Below are positions 4,001-8,875 of a stretch of 8,875 nt of DNA, piece after piece. The notes under the pieces were generated by a model. It was not told the DNA's origin. It did not search any database and saw only the letters and a program-made list of their open reading frames with translations. The translations under genes and the position numbers were made by a program. The stretch comes from Candidatus Hydrogenedentota bacterium (GTDB lineage Bacteria; Hydrogenedentota; Hydrogenedentia; Hydrogenedentales; SLHB01). The stretch lies in assembly GCA_013349485.1 (NCBI GenBank), contig DUZM01000192.1:1-8875 (forward strand), written 5' to 3'. Position 1 is the stretch's first letter. Every line of letters starts with the position of its first letter.

Positions 4001-7000
4001 TCAACCTGAGGCGTCGTCGGGCCGTTCCGGGAGCGGCAGCGGGAACAGGAACGCGCGCACCGACGCGGCGGCGCCTTTGACGTCCTCGACGACAAGGTAG
4101 AGGCAGGGGACGAGCAGCAGCGTGATCAGGGTGGCAAAGACGATGCCGAAGCCCAGCGAAATGGCCATCGGGACCATCATCTGGGCCTGGAGGGACGTCT
4201 CGAAGATCATCGGCGCCAGGCCGCAGAAGGTTGTGACGGTCGTGAGGAACACGGGGCGGAACCGTTGTTTGGCGGCCCCGAGCACGGCGTCGTGGGCGTC
4301 CCGGGCGCCGGCGTTCCGGCGGCGGTTCGCCGCGTCTACCAAGACCAGGGCGTCGTTTACGACAACGCCCGCCAAGGCCACGACGCCGAACATGCTCACA
4401 ACCGAGAGGGAAGACCCCATGATGAGATGGCCGTAGATGGCGCCGATCACGCCGAACGGGATACTGGTCATGATGATGAGGGGCTGAACGTAACTGCGAA
4501 ACGGCACGGCCAACAGGCCGAATATGGCCAACATAGCGAGGATGAAACCGACTTTCAGGCTGGTCATGCTTTCGGCCATTTCCTCTTGGCGGCCGCCGAA
4601 GCTGTAGGTGAGCCCGGCATACTTGTCAAGGAGGGCGGGAAGCTCGTCGCGTTCGAGACCGCTCTGGACCTCGCCGGCCTTTTGCCGGGGCGTTACATTG
4701 GCCGTTACCTGGACGATCCGCCGCCCTTCCCGCCGCTCGATGGTGGTGTAGGCGCGGCCGCGGGTAGCGTCGGCCACTTCCCGCAACGGCACTTCGGTCC
4801 CCGTCGGGGTGCGCAACATCAGGGTCTCGAGGTTTTCTTCGGAGACACGCTCTTCTTCGGGCAAGCGCACGATCACTTTCACCTCGTCGCGGCCGCGTTG
4901 TTGCCGCAGCACCTCCGCGCCGTAGAACGCGCTGCGCAACTGGCGCGCCACCGACCGGGCGGTGAGCCCGAGGCTCCTGCCTTCCGGCCGGATCTTGAAA
5001 TCGACCTGTTGTTTGCCGGGTTGAAACCCATCGTTGACGTCTTTGCACAGTGGAAACGTTGTCAGGATCTGCGCCAGTTCAGCGCTGGCCCGCTCGAGCA
5101 CGCCGATGTCCCGATGGCTCAACTCGACCGTGAGCCCGGCGCCGTGGCCCGGGCCGCCGAAGTCCGATGAGAAGGTGACATTGTCAACGCCCATCACGGG
5201 GCCGGTCGCTTCGCGCCAACGCTGGACGAACGCCTCGGTGCTCATGATCTGATCCCGCACCTCGGCATCCGCCAGGAAGATCTGGATATGCGCCGTGTGA
5301 CTACCGCCGTGGCCCACCTCCGCGAAGATCCCTTCGACAAGCTCGGGATGCCCTGCCTCGGCGATGACGCGTTCGGCGGCGTCATAAAGCTGCTCGACGG
5401 TCGCCTCGGTTTTCTCGACGGCGGCCCCGTACGGCAGCACAATATCCACGCGGGCGAAGTCGGATTCGACTTCGGGGAACATGTCAAACCCCATCCGCCC
5501 GCTCAGGGCGAACGCCACGGTGGCCGCGAACAGGCTGAACGCGACGACGACGAGCGCGTACCGCCAACGAAGCACAAAATCCAGAAACGGGCCGAAGGCC
5601 CGGTGCACGCCGGTCGTAAACGCCCGTCCAAGCCATTGCTGCGCGGCGTGCAGCCGCCGGTTAAGCCCGCGCCGTTGCCGTTCTCGGTGGTGGCCAAGGT
5701 GTGCAGGCAGCACGAAGATCGACTCGAGCAACGAGATCAGGAACACGATGGTCACCACGATGGGGATACATTTGAAAATCCTCCCCATTACTCCCGGCAC
5801 AAAAAGAAGGGGGGTGAACGCTGCGATATTGGTCAAGATGCTGAACGTGACGGGGGTGGCCAATTCACGGGCGCCGACGATGGCGGCCTCGAGAAAGGGT
5901 TTCCCTTGCTGATGGTGGTAGTAGATGTTTTCGCCGATGACAATGGCATCGTCCACGACGATGCCCAGCACCAAAATGTAGGCGAACATCGAGATCATGT
6001 TGATGCTTACGTCCATAAGCGGCAAGAACAGCAAGGAACCCAGAAACGATGCGGGGATGCCCATCATTACCCAGAAAGCCAAACGCAACTCGAGAAAGAG
6101 TCCCAGCGCTACCAGCACCAGCGCCAACCCGAACAGACCATTTCGCACCAGCAGTTGGGCGCGCTGCCGGTATATGTCGGCCATGTTGCGTGTGACCTCA
6201 ATATCGACTCCGGGGGGCAAGGAAGTCCGGATATCCTCGAGTTCGCGCAGGGCGGCCGCCTCGACCTGGGTCGGGGTCTGGTTCCCGATCCGGTAGACGG
6301 TGATCATGATCGCGGGTTTGTCGTTGTAAAGGGCCCGGCGGTCGGTATCTGCAAAGGCGTCACGGATCGTGGCGATATCGCCCAGCAGTACCTGGCTCCC
6401 GTTCGGCGCGGTGATGATCGGCGTTAGCGCGAATTCTTGGCCGTAGTCCCGGCGTTCCTTGACGCGCGTCAGTATCTCGCCGCTCTGGGTTTTGATGCCG
6501 CCGCCCGGCAACTCGACGGATGCGCTGGCGAGTCTGCCGGCAATCGCTTCCAGGGTCAGGCCATACTCGCGCAGTTTATCTTGAGACACCTCGATACCGA
6601 TCTCGAGGGGCGGGAGTCCGCTGACCTCGACCTGCGTGACGTTCGGGTCCTGGAGCAGTTGGTCGCGCACCTGTTCGCCCAACTCGTGCAGGACGGTGTC
6701 GGAAAGGTCTCCGTATAGCACCAAAACCAGAACCTCGATCTTGTGGCTGAGCACGGAAACTTGGGGTTCTTCCGCATCCTCCGGGAAGGTGATGATGCGG
6801 TCGATCTCGCTCTGGACGTCTTGGGCCAGTTTTTGGAGGTCCTCGCCCTCGACCATTTCAATCCGAACGTTGGCCATGCTTTCCGCAGCGGTCGAACTCA
6901 CTTTGTCGACGCCGTCGATGCCGCGCACCGCCTCCTCGATGGCCAGCACGATGCCCTGCTCGACTTCCTCGGGACTGGCGCCGGGGTACGCCATGGTCAC

Positions 7001-7156
7001 TTGGACAATGTCCGGGGTGATGTCCGGAAACACCTCTTTCTGGATCATCTGCAACGACAAGTAGCCGCCGACCAGGCAAAACACGAGGATCAAGTTGGCC
7101 GCCACGGAATGCTGTGCCATCCACGCGATAGGGCCTCGCTGGAGTGCGCGCCTCAT
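4001..7156 (-). CDS. RND efflux permease (AcrB/HAE1-like, inner membrane)
   Basis: The product has 1051 residues, the usual length for an RND pump, and uses proton force to export compounds through a trimer. TM1 is at about 18-35. The first periplasmic (porter and docking) half spans about 36-335. TM2-TM6 spans about 338-485 and carries the TM4 acidic pair in VVDDAIVIGEN (400-410; D402, D403). TM7 is at 533-551, and the second periplasmic half at about 552-865. TM8-TM12 spans about 868-1023. The early segment KEVFPDITPDIVQVTMAYPGA (40-60) is typical of the family. The TM10 segment reads VVVNDALVLVD (931-941), with N934 where AcrB has its relay lysine. That places it in a branch distinct from AcrB itself, so the substrate cannot be named. 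The ATG overlaps the fusion-protein stop (ATGA), and AGGGAG (7165-7170) lies 8 bases upstream. Confidence 0.95.
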   Translation of the reverse strand: MRRALQRGPIAWMAQHSVAANLILVFCLVGGYLSLQMIQKEVFPDITPDIVQVTMAYPGASPEEVEQGIVLAIEEAVRGIDGVDKVSSTAAESMANVRIEMVEGEDLQKLAQDVQSEIDRIITFPEDAEEPQVSVLSHKIEVLVLVLYGDLSDTVLHELGEQVRDQLLQDPNVTQVEVSGLPPLEIGIEVSQDKLREYGLTLEAIAGRLASASVELPGGGIKTQSGEILTRVKERRDYGQEFALTPIITAPNGSQVLLGDIATIRDAFADTDRRALYNDKPAIMITVYRIGNQTPTQVEAAALRELEDIRTSLPPGVDIEVTRNMADIYRQRAQLLVRNGLFGLALVLVALGLFLELRLAFWVMMGIPASFLGSLLFLPLMDVSINMISMFAYILVLGIVVDDAIVIGENIYYHHQQGKPFLEAAIVGARELATPVTFSILTNIAAFTPLLFVPGVMGRIFKCIPIVVTIVFLISLLESIFVLPAHLGHHRERQRRGLNRRLHAAQQWLGRAFTTGVHRAFGPFLDFVLRWRYALVVVAFSLFAATVAFALSGRMGFDMFPEVESDFARVDIVLPYGAAVEKTEATVEQLYDAAERVIAEAGHPELVEGIFAEVGHGGSHTAHIQIFLADAEVRDQIMSTEAFVQRWREATGPVMGVDNVTFSSDFGGPGHGAGLTVELSHRDIGVLERASAELAQILTTFPLCKDVNDGFQPGKQQVDFKIRPEGRSLGLTARSVARQLRSAFYGAEVLRQQRGRDEVKVIVRLPEEERVSEENLETLMLRTPTGTEVPLREVADATRGRAYTTIERREGRRIVQVTANVTPRQKAGEVQSGLERDELPALLDKYAGLTYSFGGRQEEMAESMTSLKVGFILAMLAIFGLLAVPFRSYVQPLIIMTSIPFGVIGAIYGHLIMGSSLSVVSMFGVVALAGVVVNDALVLVDAANRRRNAGARDAHDAVLGAAKQRFRPVFLTTVTTFCGLAPMIFETSLQAQMMVPMAISLGFGIVFATLITLLLVPCLYLVVEDVKGAAASVRAFLFPLPLPERPDDASG

Positions 7157-8412
7157 GGCCGGCTCTCCCTTCCTGCCGCGTACTGCGAAATTTCCCTCTC
7201 TGCCGTGTCCTGGGTGCCCGCGGCAAGGGCGCCCTGCAGCCGGAGGGCCATGCCTTCTACGGGGGCGGCCAAATCAGAGAGAATGATCCGCGTGCCGTCT
7301 GTCAGGCCCCGCAACAGAACATAGTCGATATCCGACCATACAATGTCCGTTTGCGCGATATTGAGCGTGTCGTCGCGGGCCGCTAACCAGAGTTCGTCGC
7401 CGTCCCGCAGCGCCTGTCGTGGCACCACAAACACGTCGTCGATCATGCGCCCGACAATCTCGACGCGCACGTACTCGCCCAGCAGAAGGGGTGGGCGTGG
7501 CGTGTTCTCTTCGAGGTCGAGCGGGTCCTTGACCTCGACGAGCAGGCGCGCGAGCCGCCCCTCGGGTTCGAGGTCGCTCAGCAGCGAGAGCACACGTCCC
7601 GTGCGCACAGCCCCGGAGTTCGAGTATACGCGGACGGCGGAAGATGTGGCGTCGGGCGTGTCCGGTAGAAGGACCCATTTCAGGTCGTCCACGGGAATCG
7701 ACACGCGCACCCAATACGCATCCGTGCCCACGATAGTGGCCACGGGGGTCTGAGGCGTTGCCAAGTCGCCCACGTCCACGTCCGCGGAGCGTAGCACGCC
7801 ATTAAACGGGGCCGTGATGACCGTGCGCTCGAGGTCCAAACGCGCCTTTTCCAACTGGGCCTGTGCCGCGCGCAGGTTGGCCTGCTTCTGGCGGAATTGG
7901 GGCTTGCGCAGGGCCAGTTCCTTGTCCAGCGCGGAGGCGTCTTCCTGCATGCTCAGCAGTTCCCACTCGCGTTGGGCGACATCCTGTTGGCCCTCCTCTA
8001 CCTTAAGCTCGTAGCGGGCCGTCTCGAGTTGGGCCTCGTGCGAGACGATAGCGAGGTCGTAATCCCGGGGCTCGATGCGGGCCAACGCGTCGCCTTTTTG
8101 CACAAGACCGCCCTCGAGGAAGTGCGGATGAATCGACGTGATCCGGCCCGTTACCTGTGGTTGGAGCGTGACCTCGACCGCAGGGATCACGGTGCCGTTT
8201 GCTCGGAGCGTCACCTGGTGGGCGCCCGCGTAAACGGCCTGTGCTTGAACCAGGGGGGCCGCTTGCGGCGGACGCTGGCGTTGCGGTCTAGGGCGATTCT
8301 TCAGAAAATAGGCCGAAACCGCGCCGCTGGTCCCGAGGGCCGCCGCAATTACGGCAAGAAGGATCAAGCCCCGAAGCAAGCGAACCAGCGTGATCTTTCG
8401 TTGTGGACTCAT
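7153..8412 (-). CDS. Membrane fusion protein of the RND pump (HlyD/AcrA type)
   Basis: The product has 419 residues. A basic N-terminus and one membrane helix (about 10-36) anchor it in the inner membrane; no lipoprotein cysteine is seen. A Pro/Arg/Gln-rich linker (38-52) leads into the periplasm. Residues 78-114 give the first half of the lipoyl-like domain (VTLQPQVTGRITSI). Residues 116-197 form the alpha-hairpin that docks on the outer-membrane factor. The second lipoyl half starts at TVITAPFNGVLRSADVDVGD (197-216). Residues about 228-325 form the beta barrel, and 326-395 the membrane-proximal domain (VFVVPRQAL). It links permease and outer-membrane channel. AGAGG (8421-8425) lies 8 bases before its ATG, inside the end of the upstream gene. 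Confidence 0.93.
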   Translation of the reverse strand: MSPQRKITLVRLLRGLILLAVIAAALGTSGAVSAYFLKNRPRPQRQRPPQAAPLVQAQAVYAGAHQVTLRANGTVIPAVEVTLQPQVTGRITSIHPHFLEGGLVQKGDALARIEPRDYDLAIVSHEAQLETARYELKVEEGQQDVAQREWELLSMQEDASALDKELALRKPQFRQKQANLRAAQAQLEKARLDLERTVITAPFNGVLRSADVDVGDLATPQTPVATIVGTDAYWVRVSIPVDDLKWVLLPDTPDATSSAVRVYSNSGAVRTGRVLSLLSDLEPEGRLARLLVEVKDPLDLEENTPRPPLLLGEYVRVEIVGRMIDDVFVVPRQALRDGDELWLAARDDTLNIAQTDIVWSDIDYVLLRGLTDGTRIILSDLAAPVEGMALRLQGALAAGTQDTAEREISQYAAGRESRP

Positions 8413-8415
8413 GGT

Positions 8416-8875
8416 TTATTCCTCTGTGGCAATCACCTTCTGTTGCATCCAGGCGCCGCCCAGCGCAAGGTGCAGTTGCACGCGGTATACGAGTAGGTCG
8501 TGCTCAGCTTGCACCAGCGTGCGCTCGAGTATTTGGACGGCGGTAAGCGCGCTAAGCACAGGCAGGTAATCATTCAAGCCTTTTCGATAACGATCCAGCG
8601 CTTCGTTGTAACTGGCCTGCGCCGCCGCCAGTTGAGCACGCAACGCGTCGAGGTAGCCCCGTTGCTTGGTTTCCCTTACGAGGGCGTCCTCGACCTCTCT
8701 TACGGCAACGGCGACAGTCTCCTTGTACGCCGCCAGGCGTTCCGCCGCCATGGCGCGCGTACGCTCGATCTCCGCCTTTCTGCGCCCCGCGTCGAAGATA
8801 GGGCCCGTGAGGCTGCCAGCCAGGTTCGCCATCCAATTATCGAAGACGAGATCCCATTCCTCCGCGCCATAGCGC
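8416..8875 (-). CDS. Outer-membrane efflux channel, TolC family (C-terminal part)
   Basis: The frame is open to the right edge. About 152 C-terminal residues are visible, beginning RYGAEEWDLVFDNW and then MANLAGSLTGPIFDAGRRKA. That segment is the typical second-repeat strand of RND outer-membrane factors (xLxAPLFDGGRR in many members). It is followed by the long periplasmic helices, including YKETVAVAVREVEDALV and the SYNEALDRYRKGLNDYLPVL helix with its usual Y-x-x-G turn. The chain ends at TAA 8418-8416. The family normally has about 450-500 residues, so roughly two thirds lie outside the window. The start is unseen; the ATG at 8832 is internal. It leads the operon, 3 bases before the fusion-protein ATG, and forms the exit duct of the pump. 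Confidence 0.92.
   Translation of the reverse strand, partial: RYGAEEWDLVFDNWMANLAGSLTGPIFDAGRRKAEIERTRAMAAERLAAYKETVAVAVREVEDALVRETKQRGYLDALRAQLAAAQASYNEALDRYRKGLNDYLPVLSALTAVQILERTLVQAEHDLLVYRVQLHLALGGAWMQQKVIATEE

Noticed and set aside
4265..5170. 301-codon plus-strand ORF
   Set aside because: It is antisense to the RND permease. Long antisense frames are common in GC-rich genes, and the product is His/Gly-rich without motifs.
5288..6427. 379-codon plus-strand ORF
   Set aside because: It is also antisense to the RND permease. The Asp/His/Gln-rich product mirrors codon bias on the other strand.
1..8875. CRISPR arrays, tRNA or rRNA genes, complete insertion sequences
   Set aside because: No regularly spaced repeats, cloverleaf-like sequence, rRNA stretch or transposase was found on either strand.

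Overview
The window reads as bacterial chromosome from a Gram-negative, fairly GC-rich organism. A tripartite RND efflux operon needs an outer membrane, and most starts carry clear Shine-Dalgarno motifs. No rRNA, tRNA or lineage-specific marker is present, so the phylum cannot be fixed.

Layout. Bases 2-55 hold the last 17 codons of an unidentified plus-strand gene. Bases 56-412 form a gene-poor gap with short repeats and a weak minus-strand mini-ORF that resembles the start of an integrase arm domain. Bases 413-1583 hold a two-gene plus-strand operon: a membrane-anchored protein with a GAF-like C-terminal domain, overlapping by 8 nt a 71-residue charged protein. A strong intrinsic terminator at 1620-1667 closes it. 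The minus strand then carries, in transcription order, a 50-codon ORF (3650-3498), a Shedu-type (SduA, DUF4263) nuclease gene (3501-2266) joined to it by an ATGA overlap, and a helical 168-residue protein (2188-1682) with its own likely extended -10 promoter. From 3784 to the right edge, also on the minus strand, lies an efflux operon transcribed leftward: outer-membrane factor (partial), membrane fusion protein, RND permease, and a short ORF after the permease that seems to need a frameshift.

How the parts work together. The RND operon encodes a complete export path from inner membrane or periplasm to the outside, with tightly coupled translation (3-nt gap, then a 4-nt overlap). Bases 413-3650 look like an accessory, probably defence-related block set between the efflux operon and the gene at the left edge. 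SduA is the recognisable defence component. The 50-residue ORF and the helical protein are candidate accessory proteins of the same transcription unit. The GAF-like membrane protein and its small partner form a separate convergent unit of unknown function. Whether these units cooperate is inference from position only.
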